64,000 nucleotides of DNA from Pseudothauera lacus (GTDB taxonomy: Bacteria; Pseudomonadota; Gammaproteobacteria; Burkholderiales; Rhodocyclaceae): NCBI RefSeq assembly GCF_003034845.1, contig NZ_PZKC01000006.1, positions 186,001 through 250,000 of the forward strand. The letters are read 5' to 3'. The notes below the pieces were generated by a model. That model searched no databases. It was given only the letters and a program-made list of their open reading frames with translations, and had not been told where the DNA came from. Made by a program: the position numbers and the translations under genes. This document shows positions 20,252 to 29,332 of the stretch, piece after piece. The first letter of the stretch is position 1; every line of letters begins with the position of its first letter.

Positions 20252-20761
20252 TCACCACCGCGAGCGCCGCAGGCGCACGACGCGCCGGCGCAGCGCCCAG
20301 CCGCCAACCAGCAGCATGCCGGCAAAGGACAGCAATGCCCAGTTGGCCAGCGACAGGCCGAAGATCACCAGCTCCTTGTCGGCGCAGAAGCCGGTCGCCA
20401 TGAAGAGGCTGGGAAGCTGCTCGCCGAGCCAGTAGACGAAGCGCTCGATGACGCTGGGGTCGGCGCTGCCGCACGAGAACATGTCCGCTGCGGGCTGGCT
20501 CTGCAACCAGCTCTGGTAGGTCGACACACCGATGCCGAGCAGCGCCAGCGCCATCACCAGCCCGCCCGTCGGCCACACCAGCACCCCGGCGGCGGCGCAC
20601 AAGGCGAGCACGGCAATGACCATGAACAGCAGGCGCTGGAAGATGCACAGCGGGCAGGGGTGAAGGTCGAGCAAGGGGGTCAGGATCAGGCTTGCCGCAG
20701 CAAGCCCCGCCGAGCCGAGGGCAATCGCCAGCCAGGCATTTCGTTCGTTGAGGATACGCAT
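20252..20761 (-). CDS. dsbB: Disulfide bond formation protein DsbB
   Basis: A 169-residue four-helix membrane protein that reoxidises DsbA with quinone. The first periplasmic loop has the CPLC redox pair (HPCPLCIFQR); the second loop has the other pair (FSCGSADPS ... TGFCADKE). Start at 20761 (MRILNERNAWLA). It heads a two-gene operon with the rhodanese and diverges from the MFS gene. It could be part of the native backbone rather than the arsenic insert. Confidence 0.94.
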   Translation of the reverse strand: MRILNERNAWLAIALGSAGLAAASLILTPLLDLHPCPLCIFQRLLFMVIAVLALCAAAGVLVWPTGGLVMALALLGIGVSTYQSWLQSQPAADMFSCGSADPSVIERFVYWLGEQLPSLFMATGFCADKELVIFGLSLANWALLSFAGMLLVGGWALRRRVVRLRRSRW

Positions 20762-20826
20762 CGGGTTTCGTCCTTTGGAGCCGCCCATGATACAAGAGCG
20801 CTTTGCCTACGACACCCCGCCGTCCG

Positions 20827-22032
20827 ATGAGTGCCGCCCCCGTCCCGCCAACGCGCGCCGTACTGATCCGCATCGTGGTCGCCCTCGGTGTGGTGCAGAT
20901 CATCACCTGGGGCATCCTCTATTACAGCATTGCCGTGCTCGCCGCGCCCATCGCCGGCGACCTCCTGCTGAGCCAGAGCACGGTATTCGCCGCCTTCTCC
21001 GCAGCCCTGGCGGTATCCGGGCTGGCGTCGCCGCGCGTCGGCCGCGCCATCGACAGCCACGGCGGCCGTCGCGTGCTCACCGCGGGCTGCGTACTGGGTG
21101 CCCTGGCCTTTGCCCTCATCGCCACCGCCGCCGGGCCACTGACGCTGTTCGCCGGCTGGGCGCTGGTCGGCGTGGCCAACGCCGCGTGCACCTACGACGC
21201 CGCCTTTCCCGCCCTCAGCCAGCTTGCCGGCAGCAGCTATCGCAAGGCACTCACCGCCCTCACCCTCTTCGGCGGCCTCGCCAGCACGGTGTTCTGGCCG
21301 CTCGCCTGGATGCTCGAGGCGCACGCCGGCTGGCGCCTGACCTGCTTCGCTCTGGCCGCCATCCTGCTGCTGATCGCCGCACCCCTGTGCTGGTTCGCCC
21401 TGCCCGATGCCCGCCGTACCCCTGCCCGCGACACGCCAGACGAACACCCCCCTGCGCCTGCACCGCGCGCTGGCGGCGCTGCCTTCATGTGGCTGGCAGC
21501 CAGCTTCGCACTGGGGGCCTTCGTGGTCTCCGCGGTGGGTGCGCACGCCGTGGGCGCGCTCGCGGCCAGCGGCCTCAACCCGCAAACAGCAATCCTTGCC
21601 GCCAGCCTGATCGGCCCCATGCAGGTCATCGGGCGAATGCTGGAGTTCGCCGCCGGCGCCCGCGTGAGCCCACTGCAGGTCGGCAAGGCAGCCTTCATCG
21701 TGAGCTTCGCCGGCATGCTGATGCTGTGGCTGGCCGGGCTCTCGCCCTGGCTGGCCTTCGGCTTTGCGGCCTGCTACGGCATGGCCAACGGGGTGATGAC
21801 CATCGTCCGCGGCACCGTCCCCGGCGAACTCTTCGGCCGTGCCGCCTACGGCGACACCATGGGCCGCCTCGCCCGCCCGGCCTTCCTCGCCAAGGCTGCG
21901 GCACCGCTGGCAATCGCCTTGCTGGTCGCCGACGGCAGCGGCTACGACACCATGGGCGCAGTACTCGCCGCCATTACCGCACTGGCGCTGGGAGCCTTTC
22001 TGGCAGCGAACGCCACGGCCAGACGGAAGTGA
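20827..22032 (+). CDS. Major facilitator superfamily transporter
   Basis: A 401-residue inner-membrane permease with 12 predicted helices. The loop between helices 2 and 3 reads SPRVGRAIDSHGGRRVL, the MFS A-motif, and the mid-protein loop (residues about 190-215) is Pro-rich. The ATG at 20827 is preferred over a TTG at 20803. The substrate cannot be told from sequence; because it lies between ars and arx genes, export of an arsenical or organic compound is a guess. It is divergent from dsbB across 65 bases. Confidence 0.8.
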   Translation: MSAAPVPPTRAVLIRIVVALGVVQIITWGILYYSIAVLAAPIAGDLLLSQSTVFAAFSAALAVSGLASPRVGRAIDSHGGRRVLTAGCVLGALAFALIATAAGPLTLFAGWALVGVANAACTYDAAFPALSQLAGSSYRKALTALTLFGGLASTVFWPLAWMLEAHAGWRLTCFALAAILLLIAAPLCWFALPDARRTPARDTPDEHPPAPAPRAGGAAFMWLAASFALGAFVVSAVGAHAVGALAASGLNPQTAILAASLIGPMQVIGRMLEFAAGARVSPLQVGKAAFIVSFAGMLMLWLAGLSPWLAFGFAACYGMANGVMTIVRGTVPGELFGRAAYGDTMGRLARPAFLAKAAAPLAIALLVADGSGYDTMGAVLAAITALALGAFLAANATARRK

Positions 22033-22145
22033 ATGGCTGACGTTCCCTGCTAAAGTCGTAACCAACCCTGCCGATACGCCGTAACGGAACAAGCAACGCG
22101 ATTGGCGCAAACCGAGGCAAGGACACCGCACAAGAGAGGACGACC

Positions 22146-24160
22146 ATGATGCACATCCCGCGCACACTGGCACTAAGCGCAAGCCTGCTCGGTGCCGCTG
22201 CCCCCGCGGCAGCACTCGACATTGCCGGGGCCAGCACCATCCAGCCCATCCTCGAAGCGCTGCACGCTCCGATCGAGCAACGCAGCGGCGAAGCCGTACA
22301 CATCCAGGCCTGAGGCAGCGGAGCCGGTATCCGCAGCGTGCTCGAAGGGCGTGCCGCGGTAGGAATGGTATCGCGCGCACTCACTGCCGAGGAGCGCGCA
22401 CGCCTGCAATACACCACCATCGGCTTCGATGCGCGCGCAATCATCGTCCATCGCGACAACCCGCTCTCCGCACTCGACCGCTCCCAAGTCGCTGATCTTT
22501 TCAGCGGCCGTATCGACAACTGGCAGGCCATTGGCGGCCCCGATCTCAAGGTGGTCCGGGTCACCAAGGAGGCCGGGCGCAGCACGCTCGACCTTTTCGA
22601 AGGATACAGCGGCCTGCGCAGCCCCGACCTCATGAACATCCGGCTGACCCACAAGATCCTTCTCCCCTTCATGCTCGTTGCGCTCACGGTGCTGGGCGCC
22701 TTCGCCATCGTGCACAATATCGAGGCTCACCTGCGCGCCGCGGCACTTCGTGAAGCAGTGCTCCTCGAAGTGCGCACCGGCACCCATGAACTGGCCTCGC
22801 AGATCAAGAGCGGCATCCTCACCCGCAGTGACAGACACGCCATCGCTGCCGCTCACACTGCGCTGCGTACCGACGAGGCCCTGCACGAACTCGGCGAGCA
22901 CGGCCTGCGGCAACCGTTCCAGGACTATTTCGCCTCGCTAGTATCGGTCACTGCGCTGTATCTGGAGAACCGCAGTACCGACGGTGACCGCCGCCTTGAA
23001 GAGGTCGAGCGCATGCAGCAGGACATCGCCCAGGCAGTGGGCACCGCACTCGAACGCGCCAGCGCCGAGCGCAACCGCCTCGCCACACTGGCCACACGCA
23101 CAATGCTTGGCGCACTCGCAGTGCTGATCGCGATCATGGCCGCCGTCAGCCTCCTCACCACCCGTCTGGTGGTGGTTCCGATACGCCGCATCGCCGCGCG
23201 CATGGCGCAGATCGCGCAGGGCCAGGGCGATCTTACCGCCACGCTGGCGGCCGAGTCCGCCGACGAGGTCGGCGACATTGCACGCGCCTACAATGCCATG
23301 ACCGCCAGCCTGCGCGAGACCGTCGCGGCCACCGCGACCACGGCTGGCCAGGTGCTGGCGCGGCTGAAGCACTGGCCGCTTCAACCGCGCAGGTCAAACG
23401 CTCGGCGGAAGCACAGGGCGAAGCGGCAGCGGCCATGGCGGCCGCGGTGGAGGAACTCACCGTCAGCATCAACCATGCCGCCGCCACCGCCAGCGATACC
23501 GAGAACACCGCCGGCAGCACCCTGCGGATGAGCCGCGAAGGGGTCAGTCTGGCCATGGCGTCGAGCGCGGAAATCCTCAAGCTGACCGATTCCGGGCAGC
23601 ACGCAGCAGAACTCACCACACGCCTGATCGAGGAGTCGAAGCAGATTCACGGCCTCGTAGGAACCATTCACGAGATCGCCGACCAGACCAACCTGCTCGC
23701 CCTCAATGCGGCCATCGAAGCTGCCCGGGCCGGGGAGAGCGGACGGGGTTTCGCGGTGGTCGCCGACGAGGTGCGCAAGCTCGCCGAGCGCACCAACACC
23801 GAGGCCACCCGCATCCGCGAGATCGTCGACGGTATGTCCGCAGTGGTGCGCAGCATTTCCACGGCCATCACCGAGACGACCGAAGAAGAGAAGCACGAGT
23901 CGGAAACCTCGCAGCGCGTGCAGGCGATCTTTGTCGATGTCGGCACGCGCGCCGACTCGCTCGCCACACAGGTGCGCGATGTCGCCTGCGCGATGAACGA
24001 GCAGTCGCAAGCGGCCACCGACATAGCCCGCAACGTCGAGGCGGTGGTGCAGATGGCGGAAGAGAACAATGCTGCGGTGGCCGCAGTCTCGGCCAGCGCA
24101 GCGGAACTGCAGGCCATGGCCGAGGCGCTGGGGGCCCGCATGGCGGGCTTCCGCTACTAA
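22146..24160 (+). pseudogene. Broken phosphate-type binding protein fused to a methyl-accepting chemotaxis protein
   Basis: The ATG at 22146 opens a signal peptide and PstS/PhnD-like binding domain (ASTIQPILEALHAPIEQRSG), cut by TGA at 22311-22313 inside the GSGAG substrate loop. The frame continues (VGMVSRALTAEERARL ... GRSTLDLFEGYSGL) and then runs without a break into an MCP starting MNIRLTHKILLPFMLVAL (22632). The MCP has a TM helix, a short sensory region, a second TM and HAMP ([15 protein letters not shown]). Near 23360 the frame shifts by -1. After that, [21 protein letters not shown] and the signalling tip [20 protein letters not shown] are read in another frame to 24160. The binding domain also lacks its C-terminal half. 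Its stop overlaps that of arxR on the other strand. Confidence 0.8.
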
Positions 24161-25494
24161 TCCCGGGGAGCGGCCGGCGCCGACAAACCCAGCCTGCGCA
24201 TGCGCTCCCAGAGGTTCTTGCGGCTGATGCCCAGCGCTTCGGCGCTGCGCGCAATCTGCCAATCATGGCCATCGAGCACCTTGCTGACGAAGGCCCGCTC
24301 ACAGCTCTGCAGGTAGGCCTGCAAGCCCTCACCACAATCACCGTGCAGCAGTTCGCCGGGCAGGGGCGTCTCAAACAGTGCGGCGAGGTCGAGCTCGTTG
24401 CCCTCGCTGAGGATGCAGGCGCGCTCGATGGCGTGCTTGAGTTCGCGCACGTTGCCCGGCCACTGGTGCATCTGCAGGGCCTGTTCAACCTGCGGCGAGA
24501 GCCGCTTGCGTTCGCCCGGGTGCTCCCGGCACCAGGCTTCGAGCAGGCGATGGGCTAGCCAGGGGATGTCCTCGCGGCGTTCACGCAGGGGCGGCACCTT
24601 GAGGTGGATGACGTGGATGCGGTAGTACAGGTCCTCGCGGAAACTGCCCTCCTCGACCATCTCCTGCAAGTCGCGGTGAGTGGCACAGATCAGCCGCAAG
24701 TCTACCGGCAGGGCGCGCGTGCCGCCCACCCTGACCACGTTGCGCTCCTGGATCACGCGTAACAGCCGCACCTGCATGGGCAGCGGCATGTCGCCGATTT
24801 CGTCGAGGAACAAGGTGCCGCCATGGGCCTGCTCGAACACCCCGGCACGAACGCGCTGCGCCCCTGTGAAGGCACCTTTCTCGTGCCCGAAGAGTTCCGC
24901 TTCGAGAAGGGTTTCGGGGATCGCCCCGCAATTGACGGCAATGAAGGGACTCGCTGCAGGGCCGCCGGCCAGACGGTGCAGTTCGCGCGCGACGACTTCC
25001 TTGCCAACCCCCGACTCCCCCGACAGCAGCACCGTGCGCGCCTGCGTGGCGATGCGCGGCAGCAGCGTCTCGATGTGGCGCATCCCCGCCGACACGCCCA
25101 GCCGGCAGGCGTCGTCATCGCTGCGCGGCACCAGCCACTCAGCAAGTTTGTCCACCAGCGCATCGAGGTCGAAGGGCTTGGTGATGTAGTCGGTAGCGCC
25201 GGCCTTGAGCAAGGCCACGGCACGATCGATGGCACCGTGACCGGTGATGAAGTACCACGGCGGCAAGGTCAGCCCGCCGCCCTGGAGGGCAAGATAGAGT
25301 TCGTCACCACCGCGGTCGGGCAGGCGGATGTCGCTGAGCACGACATCGTAGCGCCCTTCACGCAGAGCCGCCTCGGCGTCACCACAGCAGCGGTACCAGT
25401 CGAAAGCAAAGCCTTCGAGCTCAAAGCGGTCGCTGAGTGACTCCCCCATGATCTCGTCGTCCTCGATCAGGCACAGCCGTGGGCGCTTGCTCAT
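24157..25494 (-). CDS. arxR: Sigma54-dependent response regulator ArxR
   Basis: A 445-residue NtrC-family activator. The receiver domain has acidic pair D12/D13, phospho-acceptor Asp55 ([10 protein letters not shown]) and Lys in ITKPFD. The AAA+ domain has Walker A GESGVGKE, the sigma54-contact loop GAFTGA, Walker [12 protein letters not shown] and an arginine-rich sensor region. A C-terminal Fis-type helix-turn-helix reads [24 protein letters not shown]. It should activate the divergent arx operon. Its ATG overlaps the arxS stop (ATGA). The symbol rests on arx gene order. Confidence 0.92.
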   Translation of the reverse strand: MSKRPRLCLIEDDEIMGESLSDRFELEGFAFDWYRCCGDAEAALREGRYDVVLSDIRLPDRGGDELYLALQGGGLTLPPWYFITGHGAIDRAVALLKAGATDYITKPFDLDALVDKLAEWLVPRSDDDACRLGVSAGMRHIETLLPRIATQARTVLLSGESGVGKEVVARELHRLAGGPAASPFIAVNCGAIPETLLEAELFGHEKGAFTGAQRVRAGVFEQAHGGTLFLDEIGDMPLPMQVRLLRVIQERNVVRVGGTRALPVDLRLICATHRDLQEMVEEGSFREDLYYRIHVIHLKVPPLRERREDIPWLAHRLLEAWCREHPGERKRLSPQVEQALQMHQWPGNVRELKHAIERACILSEGNELDLAALFETPLPGELLHGDCGEGLQAYLQSCERAFVSKVLDGHDWQIARSAEALGISRKNLWERMRRLGLSAPAAPRD

Positions 25495-26942
25495 GCCCCT
25501 TCCTCCAGCGGCAGGATCACTGTCACTACGGTTCCCTCCATGGCATTGCTGTACACCTCGATGCTGCCGCCGAGCTGCTGTACCAGCTGGTAGGTCACCC
25601 ACAGTCCGAGGCCATTGCCTTCGCCGGCGGCGCCGACGAAGGGTTCGAAAAGCTGGTTGAGGCGCTCGGCCGGTATCGCCTCGCCGCGATTGCTGACCCG
25701 GCAGCGCAGGACACTGCCGGCACATTCGATGCCGCACACCACCTCGCTGCCCGCCTCGGCCGCCTGCACCGCGTTGAGCAGCAGATTGAGGAGGATCTGC
25801 CGCACCTGGGTGGATGGCAGCGCCAGCTCGCCGGCGATGCCACCTTCCCACAGCACACGCACCTGACGCCGCGACAGGTGAGGCTGCAGCAGGGTATTGA
25901 GGTCCTCGAGATCCTGGGTGGTAAGCGGATGACTCTTCAGTCGCGCCTCGACGAGCAGCGCGGCGACGGTCTCCTTGATCTGCAGCAGGCCGCGTTCGAG
26001 CAGCGGCAAGGTGCGAGCGGTGGCGTGTTCAGGCTGCCCGTGGCGCTTGTAGGTGGAGATGGCATTGAGCATGCCACCGAGCGGGTTGTTGATCTCGTGG
26101 GCAATACCCGCGGTGATGCGGCCGATCGCGGCCAGGCGTTCGCTGGCGATGATCTGTTGCTCCAGCGCTTCCTTCTCGCGCAAGGCGGCAAGCATCAGCT
26201 TGAGCTGGGTACCGGCGCGGCCGACCTCGTCACGCGATTCGTAAAGCCTGCACTCGCTCATTTGCGGGATGCGCTCACCGACGCGGCTCATGCAATCGGC
26301 CAGCTGAACCAGCGGATCGGCCATGCGCCGCCCCCAGTACCAGCTCATCGGCAGCAGCACGGCAAGCACCAGCAGGGTGACCAGGGCACCGCGGACGACA
26401 ATGCTGTGGAAACGCGGCACGAAGATCGACTTCGGGTAGGCCAGCACCAGGGTGCCGAGATAGACGCCGTCGAAACGTATCGGCATCAGCAGGTGGAACT
26501 CGCTGGCATCGGCCAGTTCGACCGCCTGACTGGCATGCAGCGCAGGTAGATCGTAGTCGGCAAGCAGGCGCGCAACACTGCCACCCACTTCGGAGCCGGA
26601 CACCCCCACGGGGTGCTCGCGCGGACGCGTTGAGGCATACACCCGGCCCTCGCCGTCGAGCACCAGCAGCCATTCCGCCCCCAGTGCAGCCTGCGGTTCG
26701 TGGCGCACCGGCATGCCGATGATCTCGTAGGCACGCCAGAGATCGTCATGGAGCAAAGGGGTGACCAGCGTCAACGCCAGCACGCTGCCCAGGCTCTCGG
26801 CATTGGCAAAGAGATCGTTGCGCAACTGATCGTATTCACGCGCGACGTTGGCGGACGTCAGGGTCACCGCGGTGATCAGCACCAGAAAGGTGGCGCGCAG
26901 GGGAATCTTGTAGCGGAAGCTGAGATCCTTGAAACGCAGCAC
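25491..26942 (-). CDS. arxS: Sensor histidine kinase ArxS
   Basis: A 483-residue membrane kinase. TM1 (residues about 13-33) and TM2 (about 183-205) frame a 150-residue periplasmic sensor domain. HAMP-like and coiled-coil segments follow, then the H-box AGIAHEINNPLGGMLNA (phosphorylated His) and an ATPase domain with N-box LLNLLLNAVQAA and G-box GEGNGLGLWVTYQLV. The GTG start lies 1 base after the arxX stop. It probably reads arsenite-loaded ArxX and phosphorylates ArxR, by analogy with AioXSR of aerobic arsenite oxidation. Confidence 0.9.
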   Translation of the reverse strand: MLRFKDLSFRYKIPLRATFLVLITAVTLTSANVAREYDQLRNDLFANAESLGSVLALTLVTPLLHDDLWRAYEIIGMPVRHEPQAALGAEWLLVLDGEGRVYASTRPREHPVGVSGSEVGGSVARLLADYDLPALHASQAVELADASEFHLLMPIRFDGVYLGTLVLAYPKSIFVPRFHSIVVRGALVTLLVLAVLLPMSWYWGRRMADPLVQLADCMSRVGERIPQMSECRLYESRDEVGRAGTQLKLMLAALREKEALEQQIIASERLAAIGRITAGIAHEINNPLGGMLNAISTYKRHGQPEHATARTLPLLERGLLQIKETVAALLVEARLKSHPLTTQDLEDLNTLLQPHLSRRQVRVLWEGGIAGELALPSTQVRQILLNLLLNAVQAAEAGSEVVCGIECAGSVLRCRVSNRGEAIPAERLNQLFEPFVGAAGEGNGLGLWVTYQLVQQLGGSIEVYSNAMEGTVVTVILPLEEGA

Positions 26943-26943
26943 C

Positions 26944-27798
26944 TCAACGCCCCTCTACCATCCGCACCATGTCGCGGATGGGTTGGTACATGGAGAAGTC
27001 CCCGGGAACGAAACCGTCGAGATTGAGGGTTTCGAGCAGGCGCGCGCCCTCGCCGTCCGCGCGCATGCCGAAGAACACCTGCTGGAGTGCCATTGCCACC
27101 TCGCGGGGAAGACCCGCGCGGGCAACGAAGGGCGGAAACCCGTAGGCCGGCGAGCGCGCCAGCACACGCGTGGCGACCGTGATTTCGGGATGGATGCGGG
27201 CCAGGGTCTCCCACACGTAGCCAGCCACCGCACCGCCATCGGCCAGACCGCTGGCCACCGCCTCGACCACCTTGCGATGCGACCAGGTGAAGAAGCTGCG
27301 CCGGAAGAACTGCTCGGGACTGCGCCCCATGCGATGCAGCAGAAAGCGGGGATAAAGGGAGCCGGAAAACGAATTCGGGTCGGAAAAGGCAAACACCTTG
27401 CCGGCAAGGTCCTCGAAGCCGGCGGTGGCTGCATCGTCAGCGCCGACGATGAGGTAGGAGTGGTATTCCGGGCGCCCCAGATGCAGCGGTACCGCAAGCA
27501 CATTCAGACGCTCCTGCGCCATCACGTACGGGTAGCCGCACAACCACGCCACATCGAGCGCCTGGCCGCTGATCTGCTCGGCAATCTCGCGGTAGCTCGA
27601 ACGCTGCACGAAGCTTACCCGCAGCCCGCTGCGCTCGCTCAGGTAGATCCGCCAGCGGTTGAGGAATGCCGCCTGGTCGTCGAGGAACACCGGAGTCAGG
27701 CCGATGCGCAACTCGAACCCGTTGAGCACATCCGCGGCGCGCGCCCACCGCGACGTACCGAAGGCAGCAAGGGCAAGCACGAAAGCACGCCGGTGCAT
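26944..27798 (-). CDS. arxX: Periplasmic arsenite-sensing binding protein ArxX (PhnD-like)
   Basis: A 284-residue binding protein of the phosphonate/phosphate (PhnD) family with a signal peptide (MHRRAFVLALAAFG...RA). Its only cysteine is Cys87 in DVAWLCGYPYV, beside the ligand cleft region; AioX, the analogous arsenite sensor, also depends on a single conserved Cys. Other family segments: FAFSDPNSFSGSLYPRFLL and GLADGGAVAGYVWETL. The start at 27798 has a strong AGGAGGAG. It is the first gene of arxXSR, divergent from arxB'. Confidence 0.88.
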   Translation of the reverse strand: MHRRAFVLALAAFGTSRWARAADVLNGFELRIGLTPVFLDDQAAFLNRWRIYLSERSGLRVSFVQRSSYREIAEQISGQALDVAWLCGYPYVMAQERLNVLAVPLHLGRPEYHSYLIVGADDAATAGFEDLAGKVFAFSDPNSFSGSLYPRFLLHRMGRSPEQFFRRSFFTWSHRKVVEAVASGLADGGAVAGYVWETLARIHPEITVATRVLARSPAYGFPPFVARAGLPREVAMALQQVFFGMRADGEGARLLETLNLDGFVPGDFSMYQPIRDMVRMVEGR

Positions 27799-27946
27799 GA
27801 TTTGGTCTCCTCCTGAATCTTCTTGTTTGACCGAGTTTAACGCGCATCCGGCTGACACGGCGTCTAGTTGGCGTTCCTCGGCTACATCGAAATAAGAAAC
27901 ACTATCAATGCTTTAGTGAAAAGCCCTGCGCTCCGGAAGTGACTCC

Positions 27947-27962
27947 GTTACCACTTGGTAAC
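27947..27962. promoter_or_regulatory. Distal palindrome, candidate ArxR binding site
   Basis: A perfect inverted repeat GTTACC-N4-GGTAAC centred about 97 bases upstream of the -24 element of the arxB' promoter candidate, an expected place for an NtrC-type activator site. Its layout is repeated at 27992-28007. Binding by ArxR is inferred. Confidence 0.55.
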
Positions 27963-27991
27963 ACCTTCCCCGGGGTATCACCACGCGGATG

Positions 27992-28007
27992 GTTTCCATC
28001 CGGTAAC
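27992..28007. promoter_or_regulatory. Proximal palindrome, candidate ArxR binding site
   Basis: GTTTCC-N4-GGTAAC has the same arms and spacing as the distal site with one mismatch, 45 bases closer to arxB'. It is centred about 52 bases upstream of the -24 element. A weaker GGTATC half-site lies between at 27974-27979. Paired sites of this kind are usual for enhancer-binding proteins; no binding evidence is available. Confidence 0.55.
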
Positions 28008-28050
28008 ACGCAAAAGTCATAACCACTGCAATATCAAGGTTTCTCCACAA

Positions 28051-28066
28051 TGGCACACATCATGCA
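28051..28066 (+). promoter_or_regulatory. Sigma54-type -24/-12 promoter of the arx operon
   Basis: TGGCAC (28051-28056), five bases, then ATGCA (28062-28066) matches TGGCAC-N5-TTGCA with one mismatch and the exact GG-to-GC spacing. It agrees with ArxR carrying a GAFTGA loop. One difficulty: the start site would fall near 28077, one base before the arxB' ATG, giving a leaderless message, so either the ATG or the promoter call may be off. Confidence 0.6.
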
Positions 28067-28077
28067 GACGGAAGTGC

Positions 28078-29229
28078 ATGGATATCCGCCTGCAGCCCGT
28101 CGCCAGCCTCACCCGCCTCGCACCCGACGCACGTCTGCTGGGCAACGCCGAAGCCTGCCTGGGGCGGCGCCATGGCACGGGACTGTGCTCTGCATGCTCG
28201 ACAACCTGCCCACTCGGCGTGCTGACCATCTCCACCGACGGCTTCGACCTCGCTCCCGGCTGCATCGACTGCGGACGCTGCGTCGCCGTCTGCCCCACCC
28301 ACGCGCTGGCCCTGCCCGGCCTGCCGCCAGTACCCAATGCGCACAAAGGAAACAAGGTGCGCATCGAGTGCACGCGCGTGCCGGAAGAGGTCGGCGACAC
28401 CGCAGCCCTGCGCGTGCCGTGCAGCGGTGCACTGAAGGTCAGTGACCTGCTCGCACTCGCCACGGAAACTAGCCACGTAACCATCCTCGACCGCGGCTGG
28501 TGTGCGCAGTGCAATGCCGGCAGCCGGACACATCCCGCGCGCCCTCAGGTCGACGCCGCCAACGCGCTGCTGACGGCGGGCACGGGCGAGAAGGCTCTTC
28601 ACTTCACCATTGCGCATCGCCCCCTGCCCGCTGCCGAGCACCGCCGCCACTCGCCTGACAACGCCAGCGCTCCGCTCGGTGGACGACGCTCTTTCCTGCG
28701 CCACTTGCTCGGTCATGCCGCCAGCATCACCGAAGCCCCCCCCGCCCCCATCGGCGCCCCTGCGGCCGTCGACGGGCGCGCACGCATCGTGCCCGCGGAG
28801 CGCCTGAGCATTCTGCACCACCTGCGCGAGCTCGCCGCCGTGCCTCCGGTGTCCTTCTTCCATCAACTCCACATCGACCCCGAGCGCTGCTGCAACAGCC
28901 AGGTGTGCGCCCACGCATGCCCAGTCGCAGCGCTGCGCAGTTTCGACGATGGCACGCACAGCGGGGTGCGCTTCGAACCCGCCCTGTGCATCGGCTGCGG
29001 CGCCTGCGCCCGGCTCTGTCCCGAAGACGCACTCGCCGTAACCGTGGCACAGCAGCACCCGGCACCGGGCTGGCGACGCCTCAGCACCCATCTCAACAGC
29101 ACCTGTTTCGACTGCGGCGCGCCCTGCAAGGCTCCCGCCAAGGCGCTGGACGATCCCCTGTGTCCGGCGTGCAGCAAGTCACGGGCGCTGGGCAATGAGC
29201 TGTTTGCCAGCCTCTTCGCCGGCCATTGA
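28078..29229 (+). CDS. arxB': Iron-sulfur protein ArxB' (polyferredoxin with C-terminal Cys motif)
   Basis: A 383-residue soluble protein with no signal peptide. An N-terminal ferredoxin module has CSACSTTCP and CIDCGRCVAVCP; a central variable region holds CAQC; a second module has CCNSQVCAHACP and CIGCGACARLCP. It ends with a zinc-ribbon-like pair CFDCGAPC ... CPAC. It matches the extra iron-sulfur gene that precedes arxA in arx operons; its role may be electron transfer or assembly. The ATG at 28078 has GGAAG only 3 bases upstream, and no other start codon is available nearby. Confidence 0.85.
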   Translation: MDIRLQPVASLTRLAPDARLLGNAEACLGRRHGTGLCSACSTTCPLGVLTISTDGFDLAPGCIDCGRCVAVCPTHALALPGLPPVPNAHKGNKVRIECTRVPEEVGDTAALRVPCSGALKVSDLLALATETSHVTILDRGWCAQCNAGSRTHPARPQVDAANALLTAGTGEKALHFTIAHRPLPAAEHRRHSPDNASAPLGGRRSFLRHLLGHAASITEAPPAPIGAPAAVDGRARIVPAERLSILHHLRELAAVPPVSFFHQLHIDPERCCNSQVCAHACPVAALRSFDDGTHSGVRFEPALCIGCGACARLCPEDALAVTVAQQHPAPGWRRLSTHLNSTCFDCGAPCKAPAKALDDPLCPACSKSRALGNELFASLFAGH

Positions 29230-29259
29230 CCTGTACCGACAAATCCAAGGAGGGAGGAG

Positions 29260-29319
29260 ATGAGCATCACCACACTACAAACCAGCATGCATACCCGACG
29301 TTCCCATACCTGTCGCTGA
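29260..29319 (+). CDS. Possible 19-residue leader peptide upstream of arxA
   Basis: A micro-ORF starts at ATG 29260 directly after the strongest Shine-Dalgarno-like run in the locus (AAGGAGGGAGGAG, 29247-29259). It encodes MSITTLQTSMHTRRSHTCR and stops with TGA at 29317-29319, overlapping the GAGGAG that serves arxA 14 bases later. It may be a translational leader or coupling peptide, or the purine-rich run may only be a relic. No homologue is known to me. Confidence 0.4.
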   Translation: MSITTLQTSMHTRRSHTCR

Positions 29320-29332
29320 GGAGACACCGGCA

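Noticed and set aside
22311-22313. In-frame TGA read as selenocysteine
   Set aside because: It sits in a phosphate-type binding loop where relatives have Gly, the gene also has a frameshift and truncation, and I see no SECIS-like hairpin; a nonsense mutation is simpler.
27972-27987. Second sigma54 element with GG and GC 12 bases apart
   Set aside because: The -24 hexamer is CGGGGTA-like rather than TGGCAC; only the spacing matches.
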